From NCBI RefSeq assembly GCF_005774735.1, contig NZ_VBUM01000029.1, positions 1 through 39,014 on the forward strand: a stretch of 39,014 nucleotides of DNA. The letters are read 5' to 3'. The notes under the pieces are model-generated. The model had not been told where the DNA came from, ran no database searches, and was given only the letters and a program-made list of their open reading frames with translations. Shown here piece after piece: positions 7,489 to 15,229 of the stretch; within the stretch, counting starts at the first letter, position 1, and each line of letters starts with the position of its first letter. This DNA is from Microbacterium sp. 5K110 (GTDB lineage: Bacteria > Actinomycetota > Actinomycetes > Actinomycetales > Microbacteriaceae). A program made the translations under genes and the position numbers.

Positions 7489-8057
7489 CCCTCGTCCTCC
7501 CCCTCCAGATGTACGTCTCCGACGGTGATATCCACACGCCCCACCCGCAGTTCGCCGTGGCGCTCGATCGCCACCCGGATGCCGTCGCGCAGGAGATCCA
7601 CCGTGTCCTGCATCGGGTAACCGAACAGGACGCTCACGTTCACCCGCACATCCAGCGGCGCGGTGGGTTCGATCTGATCGATGCGGACGCGCCCCACGAG
7701 CACCCCTTCGATGTCGTCGCCGACCGAGCGGATCACCTCGTAGAGCGCGCCCTCGGTGACCACGAGCTGCGTGCCGTCCGGGGTACGGGCCAACGGGATG
7801 TCACGGCCCGCGCGGAACTCCCGCATCACTTCGCGCATGATCTCGTCGTACCAGGACTCCGCCAGGGGTTCCGCGGCCTGTTCCTCGACGATCTCGCGGG
7901 ACATCCGACCCATGCGCTCCATGGAGGCCAGCAGGGCCTGGCACTCGGCGTTGCGCTCGATCGTCGGGATCCGCGGAGTGCGGCCACGATCCAGGTACGC
8001 GGAGAGATCTTCGAGCGAGTAGCCCGAGCCGCCCACGTCGTCCACGTCGTCACTCAT
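7485..8057 (-). CDS. Asp23/Gls24 family envelope stress response protein
   Basis: This is a 190-residue protein. Residues 1-65 hold an acidic, helical segment (SLEDLSAYLDRGRTP, then ECQALLASMERMGRMSREIVEEQ); residues about 110-190 form an Asp23/Gls24-like domain with alternating strands (VRIDQIEPTAPLDVRVNVSVLFGYPM and RVGRVDITVGDV). In Gram-positive bacteria this family is linked to cell-wall and alkaline stress. The start is taken at 8057 (ATG), 4 bp after the sigma factor stop, rather than an in-frame 49-residue extension inside the sigma gene. Direct coupling to an ECF sigma gene, with no separate anti-sigma gene, raises the possibility that it modulates the sigma factor; that is inference. 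Confidence 0.75.
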   Translation of the reverse strand: MSDDVDDVGGSGYSLEDLSAYLDRGRTPRIPTIERNAECQALLASMERMGRMSREIVEEQAAEPLAESWYDEIMREVMREFRAGRDIPLARTPDGTQLVVTEGALYEVIRSVGDDIEGVLVGRVRIDQIEPTAPLDVRVNVSVLFGYPMQDTVDLLRDGIRVAIERHGELRVGRVDITVGDVHLEGEDEG

Positions 8058-8061
8058 TCGA

Positions 8062-8604
8062 TCACCTCCACTCCTGCATGCGTTCCAGTACGGTTTTTCG
8101 CGCCCGAGCCAGGCGCCCGCGCACCGTCGCCGGAGTCTCGCCGACCTCGGTCGCGATCTCGTCGTAACTGTGTCCGCCGATCTCGCGCAAGACCCAGACG
8201 ACACGCATCTCTTCGGGAAGATCGGCCAGAACCTTCTTCAGGGCGTCCATCTGCGACGATGCCACAACGGAGCGCTCCGGGTCATCCCCCGCCGAGACCA
8301 TCTGTTCGTCGATCGGCTCCGAGATCTTCCGCGCCCGCAGGCGATCGGTGGCCTTGCGCGAGACGATCGTGGTGAGCCAGCTGCGGACCTTGGCGGGGTC
8401 GGCGAGGTCGGGAAGCCGTCGCCACGCGGTGATGAGTGCTTCTTGGACGCAATCGTCGGCATCGGCGCGGGACCCGGTGAGCTTGGTGGCGAACGCGACG
8501 AGGAACGGGGCGTGGCGGCGCACCAGCACGCCGAAGGCGATCTGATCACCGTCGGCCGCGCGCGACGCGAGGAAGGCGTCGGTCGCGGAGGACAAAGAGC
8601 TCAT
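8062..8604 (-). CDS. ECF RNA polymerase sigma factor
   Basis: This is a 180-residue extracytoplasmic-function sigma factor of normal length. Region 2 is visible as DADDCVQEALITAWRRLPDL with the -10 recognition helix after it (VRSWLTTIVSRKATDRLRAR); region 4 is the C-terminal helix-turn-helix ending EIATEVGETPATVRGRLARARK. It directs RNA polymerase to a stress regulon. It heads an operon with the Asp23/Gls24 protein and a small partner. A weak Shine-Dalgarno (CAGGAAA) precedes the ATG at 8604. No zinc-type anti-sigma gene is adjacent, which is unusual for an ECF factor. Confidence 0.9.
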   Translation of the reverse strand: MSSLSSATDAFLASRAADGDQIAFGVLVRRHAPFLVAFATKLTGSRADADDCVQEALITAWRRLPDLADPAKVRSWLTTIVSRKATDRLRARKISEPIDEQMVSAGDDPERSVVASSQMDALKKVLADLPEEMRVVWVLREIGGHSYDEIATEVGETPATVRGRLARARKTVLERMQEWR

Positions 8605-8710
8605 GCCGGTTTCCTGTCAGGTGTCGCTGGGCCGCGTCTTCGTGACGATGCGCGAAGTCGGCTCGTGACCTAGCGAAGCACTCGTCGCTCTCGAGCGCGC
8701 GAGGTTGACG

Positions 8711-8726
8711 AAAGGAGGAACTCGTG
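8711..8726 (+). promoter_or_regulatory. strong orphan Shine-Dalgarno with in-frame GTG
   Basis: AAAGGAGGA (8711-8719) is followed 5 nt later by GTG (8724), which is in frame with the epimerase whose conserved start lies 96 bp downstream. It either marks the true start, adding a basic 32-residue N-terminus, or a leader peptide fused in frame. Confidence 0.4.
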
Positions 8727-8819
8727 GCATCCCCCTCCCGCCGTTCGCCGAAGGCCTCCCTGCCCCGTCGCGCCCGTGCACCGGTAACGTCGTGCAGAAC
8801 CCCCGAACGAAGGACGTCC

Positions 8820-9662
8820 ATGCGTATCGCCCTCACAGGCTCCTCCGGCAAGCTCGGCACCGTCGTCGCCCGCGAACTGCGCGCGGCCGGACACGAGGTC
8901 ATCGGCCTCGACGTGCGCGGCGAGCGCGGACCCGGATTCGTCCAGGTGGAACTCACCGACTACGGCCAGGTCATCGATGCCCTTGCGGGCGTCAACGATC
9001 AGCACGACGGGATCGACGCGCTCGTCCACCTCGGCGCGATCCCGGCCCCGGGCATCCGCTCGGACGTCGCGACGTTCCACAACAACATGACGAGCACGTT
9101 CAACGTGTTCTGGGCCGCCGTCCGGTTGGGCATCGACCGGATCGTGTACGCCTCGAGCGAGACCGTGCTGGGCCTGCCCTTCGACATCGACCCGCCCTAC
9201 ATCCCCGTCGACGAGGACTACGCCCCGCGCCCCGAGTCGGTGTACTCCCTCGTGAAAGTGCTCGAGGAGCACCTGGCCACGGAGCTCGTCCGCTGGCATC
9301 CGGAGCTGTCGATCACGGCGCTGCGGTTCTCGAACGTCATGGTGCCGGAGGACTACGCCGAGTTCCCGTTCGATGCCGACGCCCGCGCCCGCAAGTGGAA
9401 CCTCTGGGGCTACATCGACGCGCGCGACGGTGCGCAAGCCGTGCAGCGCGCGCTCGAGAACGCGCCGACCGGGTTCGACCGCTTCATCATCGCGGCCGCC
9501 GACACGGTGACGACGCGTCCGAACGCCGAACTGGTGGCCGAGGTCTTCCCGGGCGTCGAGACGCGCGGCGACCTCGACGGCACCGGCACCCTGCTCTCGA
9601 TCGACAAGGCGCGGCGTCTGCTCGGTTACGACCCGCAGCACTCCTGGCGCGACCACCGCTGA
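8820..9662 (+). CDS. NAD(P)-dependent epimerase/dehydratase family protein
   Basis: This is a 280-residue extended SDR. TGSSGKLG (6-13) binds the dinucleotide, S112/S113 and the YxxxK pair Y142/K146 (YSLVK) are the catalytic residues, and the NNMTSTFNVFWAA block is typical. It resembles uronate dehydrogenases and sugar-nucleotide epimerases; the substrate is unknown. The start is the ATG at 8820, directly before the Rossmann motif and after a modest AAGGAC. An upstream GTG at 8724 with a far better ribosome binding site is in frame and would add 32 basic residues without homology. It is divergent from the ECF sigma operon. Confidence 0.85.
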   Translation: MRIALTGSSGKLGTVVARELRAAGHEVIGLDVRGERGPGFVQVELTDYGQVIDALAGVNDQHDGIDALVHLGAIPAPGIRSDVATFHNNMTSTFNVFWAAVRLGIDRIVYASSETVLGLPFDIDPPYIPVDEDYAPRPESVYSLVKVLEEHLATELVRWHPELSITALRFSNVMVPEDYAEFPFDADARARKWNLWGYIDARDGAQAVQRALENAPTGFDRFIIAAADTVTTRPNAELVAEVFPGVETRGDLDGTGTLLSIDKARRLLGYDPQHSWRDHR

Positions 9663-9689
9663 CACCGCACGCGGGCCGACCGCGCGGGC

Positions 9690-10631
9690 TCAGCGCCAGG
9701 CGCGCGCGGACCGCTGTCGCCAGTACGTCTCGGGGTCGACCGCGAGTCGACGACGCGTCTCTTCGTCGACGCGCACCGAACGGCTCGCGACGCCGCGCTC
9801 CAGCTGCGCCCGGGTGGACGCGCCACTGAGGACGATGTCGACTCCGGGCTGAGCCCGAGCGGCCCCGAGGGCGAAAGCGTCCAGAGGAAGCCCCGCGGCG
9901 GCGACGGCCAGCTCCCCTCCCGGGTCCGCCTCGGCGAGCTCACCGTTGGCCAATGCCTCCTTCACCACAACGGTCCAGCCGTCGTCATGAGCGCGAGCGA
10001 GTGCCGGCCCCACCGTGCCTTCGAGCAGGTTCCAGGTCGCCTGCACGACCGAGAACGGCGTGCGGTCCAACGTCCGGGCCGCGTCGAGCACCGATGCCTG
10101 GTACGGACCGCTCGTGGACAGTCCCACCCGCACCCCCGCGTCGGACAGGCGCCGGAGCTCCTCGATCAGCGCGGCGTCGCGCAACGCCGGGCTCTCCGGC
10201 GTGACCGAGTGGATGAGGTAGAAGTCGGGAGCCCGGCCGAGCGCCGCGAGCGTCTCGGGCCACTGCCGGTGGAACATCGCGACCGAGTGCTCTTTGCGCT
10301 CGTGCACCTCGGCATCCATCCGCCACCCGCCGACGTACGCGTACCCCCACTTCGACCCGATCGTGAGCTCCGCGGCGCGGTCGGGGTGCAGCCGCAGCCA
10401 TGCGCCGAGGAACTCCTCGGCGTGACCGTAGGACCGCGCCGCATCGACGTACCGGATGCCGAGTTGCCACGCCGCGTCGAGGAGCTCGTGGCTGCGCGCG
10501 CGCATCGCGTCGATCGTCCGGTCGGCCGGATCGCCGAGGTCGCCGTCGCGTCCGACAGTGATGTACGCGGGGCGCCCCACAGCGGCGAGTCCGAGGCCGA
10601 GGGCCGCCGAGGGTACGGGATCGTCGCTCAT
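9690..10631 (-). CDS. aldo/keto reductase
   Basis: This is a 313-residue NADPH-type aldo/keto reductase. The catalytic tetrad is present: D63 and Y68 (VDAARSYG), K94 (GSKWGYAY) and H141 (LIHSVTP). The C-terminal part (IVLSGASTRAQLERG) matches the cofactor-binding loop. It reduces an aldehyde or ketone; the substrate is unknown. The ATG at 10631 lies only 6 bp after a TAACGT -10 hexamer, so the mRNA is probably leaderless. It is monocistronic and ends 27 bp from the convergent epimerase gene. Confidence 0.88.
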   Translation of the reverse strand: MSDDPVPSAALGLGLAAVGRPAYITVGRDGDLGDPADRTIDAMRARSHELLDAAWQLGIRYVDAARSYGHAEEFLGAWLRLHPDRAAELTIGSKWGYAYVGGWRMDAEVHERKEHSVAMFHRQWPETLAALGRAPDFYLIHSVTPESPALRDAALIEELRRLSDAGVRVGLSTSGPYQASVLDAARTLDRTPFSVVQATWNLLEGTVGPALARAHDDGWTVVVKEALANGELAEADPGGELAVAAAGLPLDAFALGAARAQPGVDIVLSGASTRAQLERGVASRSVRVDEETRRRLAVDPETYWRQRSARAWR

Positions 10632-10637
10632 GACACG

Positions 10638-10643
10638 ACGTTA
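10638..10643 (-). promoter_or_regulatory. leaderless -10 element of the aldo/keto reductase
   Basis: TAACGT on the - strand (10643 down to 10638) sits 6 bp before the ATG, the spacing expected for a leaderless transcript. No clear -35 is seen 17-18 bp upstream. Confidence 0.45.
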
Positions 10644-11304
10644 GCCCGCTGACGCCGACGGTGTGCGGGCGCGGAGGATGCCGACACAGGGGAGCATGAT
10701 CGGCGCGGAATGTCACCGGATCCAAGCCTTCAGCGCGGTTCCTTCTCCGCCAGTCGAAGCAAGCCCCGACGACCCCGGAGAGCGCGAAGAAGTCGCAGAG
10801 AAAGAGCGAAGGCGGGCAAAAAAGGCCAGATCAAGCCACCGAAGAAATCGGCAATCTCTGACACGTGAATGCCGAGATGAGGGCGAATCGCACGGACCGT
10901 TGCACGGATGAATCTCTCGGTTCCTGGAACTCGCAAACAATCCGGCTCACCAAGTCATTTCAACCCTATTCCCAAGGGGAACGGACACCCCTTTCAAAAA
11001 CCCCCAGAAATGGGGGTTTTCGTTCCCTGTCACCACCTTCGAGCGCGCACTGGCGCGCGCGCATGCCGCTGCTCACAGCGGCCGAGGCGTGCGCCCCCGA
11101 AAGACGGCGCACCCCCTGAACCCCAGGCTACGGCGGCCGACGCGGCCCCGCGAGTGAGGCTCGGCCCACCGATCAGGATGAAATCTCCGGGAACGTCAGG
11201 CAACGAAAGAAAGGAAAAATAGCCTGCCGCATTCACCCGTACGCAACCTTCGGATTTCGTGAATCAACCCCTTTCCTGCCACGATTACCGCGGAAGGGAA
11301 ATTG
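10644..11304. other. gene-poor stretch with an orphan terminator
   Basis: No convincing gene is seen in about 660 bp. A - strand ORF at 10730-10936 has a TTG start, no ribosome binding site and no recognisable family. AT content is higher than in the flanks, especially around 10800-10990 and 11190-11300. The only clear element is the terminator at 10997-11020. The stretch marks the left edge of the accessory region. Confidence 0.5.
10997..11020. terminator. bidirectional intrinsic terminator
   Basis: AAAACCCCCA (10997-11006) pairs perfectly with TGGGGGTTTT (11011-11020) around a GAAA tetraloop. The stem supplies its own T tract on both strands, a textbook intrinsic terminator. No gene ends nearby on either strand, so it either stops an unannotated RNA or is a relic of a lost gene. 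Confidence 0.8.
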
Positions 11305-11493
11305 ATGGCACGCGCTCGGACTGTCACGCACGCATATCGACTGGCAACGGGTTGGGAGAAGGTCGGTCGACGCCCTTTGACGCCCGAATCCGCCCTCGAG
11401 TTGCGCTCAAAGGGGTACACGATGGTGGTGGCCAAGAGGGGATTCTTCGACGCCCGCGAGATCTCCCTGAGCCAACTGCTCCCGCCGAGGTGA
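11305..11493 (+). CDS. hypothetical 62-residue protein
   Basis: This small basic ORF has an ATG at 11305 and a plausible Shine-Dalgarno (GGAAGGGA, 11292-11299) 5 nt upstream. The protein contains TGWEKVGRRPLTPESALELR and then KGYTMVVAKRGFFDAR, with no membrane segment. No family is recognised. Codon use is less GC-biased than in the flanks, consistent with acquired DNA. It stands alone in a 1.1 kb gap, so it could be a remnant of a mobile element or not a gene. Confidence 0.4.
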   Translation: MARARTVTHAYRLATGWEKVGRRPLTPESALELRSKGYTMVVAKRGFFDAREISLSQLLPPR

Positions 11494-11508
11494 TCAAGAA
11501 ATACTAAG

Positions 11509-11537
11509 TTGATTAGAACTTCGTAGATCGAAATATC
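11509..11537 (+). promoter_or_regulatory. possible promoter in AT-rich tract upstream of LysR
   Basis: TTGATT (11509-11514) and AATATC (11532-11537) are 17 bp apart in a locally AT-rich tract. It would give the LysR gene at 11730 a leader of about 185 nt, which contains a 6-bp hairpin at 11611-11628. Support is limited to sequence resemblance. Confidence 0.25.
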
Positions 11538-11729
11538 AGACCCCGCTGGATGACGAGACCTCCCGTCGGCCCCGGAAGGTTCACGGGCCGCCGTCCGCGG
11601 GCGACGTCGACGGGCCTCTTTCGGCCCGCTGCAGTCGGAAGAGGTCGCGTGCGACTTGCCGACCCGGGCGCCGCAGCGCCAGACTCCGTACGACGGGGCA
11701 TGGAGGCCGGCCGGCCGTGAGGTGATGAC

Positions 11730-12593
11730 GTGGACGTTGACTCGCTCAGATTCGTGGTCACTCTGGCAGAAGAACGTCACTTCGGACGCTCTGCTCACCG
11801 CCACCACATCGGCGCAGCACAGTTCGGCCGGCGGATACGGCAGATCGAGATCGATCTCGGTGTCGAGATCTTCCATCGCACGAGCCGACGCGTCGAGGTC
11901 ACCGCTGTCGGCGAGGCGGTCCTCGCCCAGACTGAGCGCGTGCTGGACGAACTGGACCGATTGCGATCGTCCACTCGCCAGGCGGAGGCCGAGAACACCG
12001 TCAGGGTCGGTGTCCTCGGCTTCGGGGTGGGAGATCGGTGGAGCCATGTCCGCGACCTCGTCCTCGCGTGGTACCCGGGCGTGACGCTCGCGCACCGGAC
12101 ACTCACACTGGTCGATCAGTATTCGGCGCTTCGTCGGCGCGAAGTCGACGTCGCCCTCGTGCACTACCTCGGCGATGTGGAGGGGCTGGATCTCCAACTC
12201 GTCATGCAGACACCTCGTGTCGCCGTGATCCCGGCATCCTCTCCCCTGGCAGCCTCGCCACGGATCAGCGCCGAGGACATCGATCACCACCGCTGGCTGC
12301 GCTTCGCCGAAGGCGACGAGCGGTTCTCGGACTGGGTCGGGCCCTACCGTCCCGATACCGGAGGCACGGCGATAGCAACGCTCGACACGGTGACTACTGC
12401 GGTGGCCACGACGGGTCTGTTCGGTATCCACGGCGAGGTGGCAGCCCGGTTCTTCGCCCGCCCCGACGTGCGGTTCCTCTCGCTGGACGGCGCTCCCGTC
12501 TCAACCGCGCTGGCGACACGCGACGACGACGATCGGCCCGTCGTGGGTGCGTTCCGCGCCGCCGCAGCTTTCGTCGCCGACCTCTCCGGCTGA
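11730..12593 (+). CDS. LysR-family transcriptional regulator
   Basis: This is a 287-residue LysR regulator. The N-terminal helix-turn-helix spans about residues 5-65 (FVVTLAEERHFGRSAHRHHIGAAQ is the recognisable front), the linker helix ends near 85, and a type-2 periplasmic-binding-like effector domain fills the rest. The start is a GTG with GAGGTGATG upstream. It lies upstream of, and in the same direction as, the amidohydrolase operon, rather than divergent as is usual for LysR genes. It probably controls that operon in response to a substrate or intermediate; the effector is unknown. Confidence 0.88.
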   Translation: MDVDSLRFVVTLAEERHFGRSAHRHHIGAAQFGRRIRQIEIDLGVEIFHRTSRRVEVTAVGEAVLAQTERVLDELDRLRSSTRQAEAENTVRVGVLGFGVGDRWSHVRDLVLAWYPGVTLAHRTLTLVDQYSALRRREVDVALVHYLGDVEGLDLQLVMQTPRVAVIPASSPLAASPRISAEDIDHHRWLRFAEGDERFSDWVGPYRPDTGGTAIATLDTVTTAVATTGLFGIHGEVAARFFARPDVRFLSLDGAPVSTALATRDDDDRPVVGAFRAAAAFVADLSG

Positions 12594-12629
12594 TCGTCCC
12601 GCGATCCGGTCATGTCGCGTGTGCACTCA

Positions 12630-12655
12630 GATCATGTCCATATTGGTCAATGATC
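12630..12655 (+). promoter_or_regulatory. candidate LysR operator before the amidohydrolase operon
   Basis: GATCAT (12630-12635) is the exact inverted complement of ATGATC (12650-12655), with a 14-bp AT-richer spacer. It sits in the 131-bp gap between the LysR gene and the amidohydrolase start, about 70 bp before the ATG. The overall span of 26 bp is larger than a classical T-N11-A box, so the assignment is tentative. Confidence 0.35.
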
Positions 12656-12724
12656 GCCGGGCCCTCCCCTGCGAGCATGGCATCGCTTCCGTCAAAGCGG
12701 ACGGGAGTGATGCGGGAGACGACG

Positions 12725-14182
12725 ATGACGAAAAAGCGCACTCTGGTGACCGGTGGTCACGTGATCACGATGGATCCGACGCTCGGGGATCTGCCCGCCG
12801 GCGACGTTCTCGTCGAAGACGGACGAATCGTCGCGGTGAAGCCGCGGATCGAGGCGTCGGACTGCGAAGTGATCGACGCCACGGGGAGGATCGTGCTGCC
12901 GGGACTGATCGACACACATCGACACACCTGGCAATCGCTCGTCCGCGGGATCTGCGCCGACTGGACGCTCGGAGACTATTACTTCGGCATCCGGCTGGGC
13001 ATCTCACCGGCGCTCACCGCTGAAGACCTCCGTCTGGCGCAGATCGTCGGGGGCGTGGACGCCCTGAACTCCGGGGTGACGACCCTCCTCGACTTCTCGC
13101 ACACGAACAACACGCCCGATCACAGCGACGCCGCGATCGAAGGCATCATGGACAGCGGTGTGCGCGCCGTTCATTGCCACGGATTCTTCGAAAGTAGCCC
13201 CGCCGCGACGCAGTTCGGCACGCACGCCGACCGGCTCCATGACTACAGACGGCTCGTGGACACCTACTTCTCGGATCCCGACGCGCGCGTGACGCGGGGT
13301 GTTTCCCTCAGCGAGCCGCTGGGTCTGCCGTGGCAGGACACGATCAACGAGATCACGACGGCGCGAGACCACGGCGCCCTCATGGTCAATCACACCGGCT
13401 GCGTATGGGGCAGCCCGCTCACCTTCGGCATCCCCGAACTCGACGCGCTCGACCTGCTCGGCCCCGACATCGTCCACGTCCACGGCAATTCCCTCACCGA
13501 CGAGGAGTGGGGACTCATCGCGCGCTCCGGCGGCAAGGTGTCGATCGCGGTCGAGACCGAACTCAACATGGGAATGGGGCGGCCGGTCTTCGACGCCTGC
13601 CGGCGGCATGGGATCGCCCCGACGCTCGGTGCCGACGTGATCAGCCTGAACAGCGGAGACCTCTGGCACGAGGCCCGGTTCGGCCTCGGATTCGCGCGCT
13701 GGGATGCGACACACGAGCTGAACCTCTCGGGCGCGATGCCCGAGGCGGTGATCAGCACGGCGAGAGACGCCATGTCGTGGGTGACCCTAAACGGTGCGGA
13801 CGCGCTCGGGATGAGCGACCGGATCGGCTCTCTGACTCCGGGCAAGCGTGCCGACCTCATCATCGTCGGCGGAGACGCCATCGAACAGCACCCGCGGACC
13901 GATCCGTATGGAACGCTCGTCTTCCAGACGACGGCGCACGACGTCCAGACGGTTCTCGTCGAGGGGAACATCGTCAAACGGGACGGCATCGTCCTCAGTC
14001 ACGACATCCACGCGCTCGGCCGCCGCGCCGACACCGCCGCGCAACAGATCCTCGAACGCGTCGCCGCCTCCGGTCGATCCCTGCCCGGCACACCCCCGGG
14101 CGCGTGGGGGGCGATCGACCCCATGGCGCAGGGCTTCCTGCGCGAAGCGCGGGCGGCCGCGGCGGCAGCGGCGGCGCGATGA
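12725..14182 (+). CDS. amidohydrolase / chlorohydrolase (TrzA/SsnA-like)
   Basis: This is a 485-residue metal-dependent amidohydrolase of the cytosine-deaminase/TrzA-like group. The metal motif HxH is H65-x-H67 (IDTHRHTW), with later histidines in VHCHGF, VNHTG and HVHGN, and the C-terminal composite domain is complete (LTPGKRADLIIV). Such enzymes hydrolyse C-N or C-Cl bonds, often deaminating or opening N-heterocycles. ATG 12725 is chosen because GGGAG precedes it by 6-7 nt; an ATG at 12710 is also in frame. The stop overlaps the start of the next cyclase gene, so it opens a coupled catabolic operon. An Ala-rich tail ends the protein. The substrate is unknown. Confidence 0.85.
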   Translation: MTKKRTLVTGGHVITMDPTLGDLPAGDVLVEDGRIVAVKPRIEASDCEVIDATGRIVLPGLIDTHRHTWQSLVRGICADWTLGDYYFGIRLGISPALTAEDLRLAQIVGGVDALNSGVTTLLDFSHTNNTPDHSDAAIEGIMDSGVRAVHCHGFFESSPAATQFGTHADRLHDYRRLVDTYFSDPDARVTRGVSLSEPLGLPWQDTINEITTARDHGALMVNHTGCVWGSPLTFGIPELDALDLLGPDIVHVHGNSLTDEEWGLIARSGGKVSIAVETELNMGMGRPVFDACRRHGIAPTLGADVISLNSGDLWHEARFGLGFARWDATHELNLSGAMPEAVISTARDAMSWVTLNGADALGMSDRIGSLTPGKRADLIIVGGDAIEQHPRTDPYGTLVFQTTAHDVQTVLVEGNIVKRDGIVLSHDIHALGRRADTAAQQILERVAASGRSLPGTPPGAWGAIDPMAQGFLREARAAAAAAAAR

Positions 14183-15171
14183 CGGAGCCGAACGCCATCC
14201 TCGGCGCTGATGCAGAGGCCGCGATCGCTGCGGCCGCGGCGAGGTGCAGCAACGTGGGTCGCTGGGGGGCGGATGACGTGATCGGCACGTTGAACCTCAT
14301 CGACGACGTGTGCCGACGCCGGGCCGCCGCTCTCGTGCGCCGCGGCGAAACATACTCGCTTTCGCTCCGATTCGATGCACATGGGCCCCAGAACGGGTGG
14401 CGCGGACGAACCAACCCGGTCCGCACGATGCTGACATCGGGCTTGGATCATGAGCACGGCGTCCAGGGCTTTCCCCACGGACTCGGGGGCGCAGACGACG
14501 TCGTCTTCATGCCTCTCCAGGCGGCGACGCAGTGGGACGGGCTCGGCCACATCTTCGACCACGGCGTCGCATGGAACGGCCGACGCGCCTCGCGCGTCGT
14601 CACCGGCGAGGGAGACCTCGTGACCGGCATCGAGACCGTTGCGTCGCTCATGGTCGGCCGGGGAGTCCTCGTGGATGTGGGCGGATCTATCGGTATCGAC
14701 GGTGAGCTGGCTGACGGATACGCGATCTCGGTCGCCGACATCGAGAGAACGCTCGCTGCTCAGGGCGATGTCCAGGTCGGACGTGGCGACTTTCTGCTCG
14801 TTCGCACCGGGCAACTGGCTCGTGCACGACGTCGGCTCGCCGAAGGAGCCGGGTGGGGGCAGTACGCCGGCGGTGCGGCACCGGGGTTGTCCTTCGCCAC
14901 GATCGACTGGTTGCACGCGCGTGACGTTGCCGCTGTGGCCACCGACACGTGGGGCGTGGAAGTCCGGCCCAACGAGTTCGACGGCGCCTTCCAACCTTTC
15001 CACCAGGTGGTGATCCCGCACCTGGGGCTCTTCTTGGGCGAGATGTGGGACATGGATGACCTTGCCCGTGCCTGCGCTGCGGATGGGGTCTATGAGTTCA
15101 TGCTCTGCGCGGCCCCTCTTCCCTTCACGGGGGCCGTCGGCTCTCCCGTGAACCCGATCGCCATTCGCTGA
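14179..15171 (+). CDS. cyclase family protein (kynurenine-formamidase-like hydrolase), copy 1
   Basis: This is a 330-residue putative cyclase (PF04199 type). The family metal site is represented by TQWDGLGHIF, with the Asp and His expected to bind Mn/Zn, and a downstream TDTWGVE block; SNVGRWGADDVIGTLN near the N-terminus is shared with the second copy at 28615. Relatives hydrolyse formyl-kynurenine, isatin or other amides/lactams. The ATG overlaps the amidohydrolase stop (ATGA). It is likely to hydrolyse a cyclic or amide intermediate of the same pathway. Which bond is attacked is unknown. Confidence 0.82.
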   Translation: MTEPNAILGADAEAAIAAAAARCSNVGRWGADDVIGTLNLIDDVCRRRAAALVRRGETYSLSLRFDAHGPQNGWRGRTNPVRTMLTSGLDHEHGVQGFPHGLGGADDVVFMPLQAATQWDGLGHIFDHGVAWNGRRASRVVTGEGDLVTGIETVASLMVGRGVLVDVGGSIGIDGELADGYAISVADIERTLAAQGDVQVGRGDFLLVRTGQLARARRRLAEGAGWGQYAGGAAPGLSFATIDWLHARDVAAVATDTWGVEVRPNEFDGAFQPFHQVVIPHLGLFLGEMWDMDDLARACAADGVYEFMLCAAPLPFTGAVGSPVNPIAIR

Positions 15172-15229
15172 TCGCTCATCGCGCCCGGGTGCTGCCCGGC
15201 GCCCAGCCTCGACCACGGAGGAGGACGAG

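Noticed and set aside
10730..10936. 68-codon - strand ORF with a hydrophobic middle
   Set aside because: TTG start, no ribosome binding site, no recognisable domain, and codon use is not like its neighbours.
13330..15171. Upstream extension of the cyclase frame to 13330
   Set aside because: The extension lies inside the amidohydrolase gene and is Arg-rich shadow sequence; the ATGA overlap at 14179 is the natural start.
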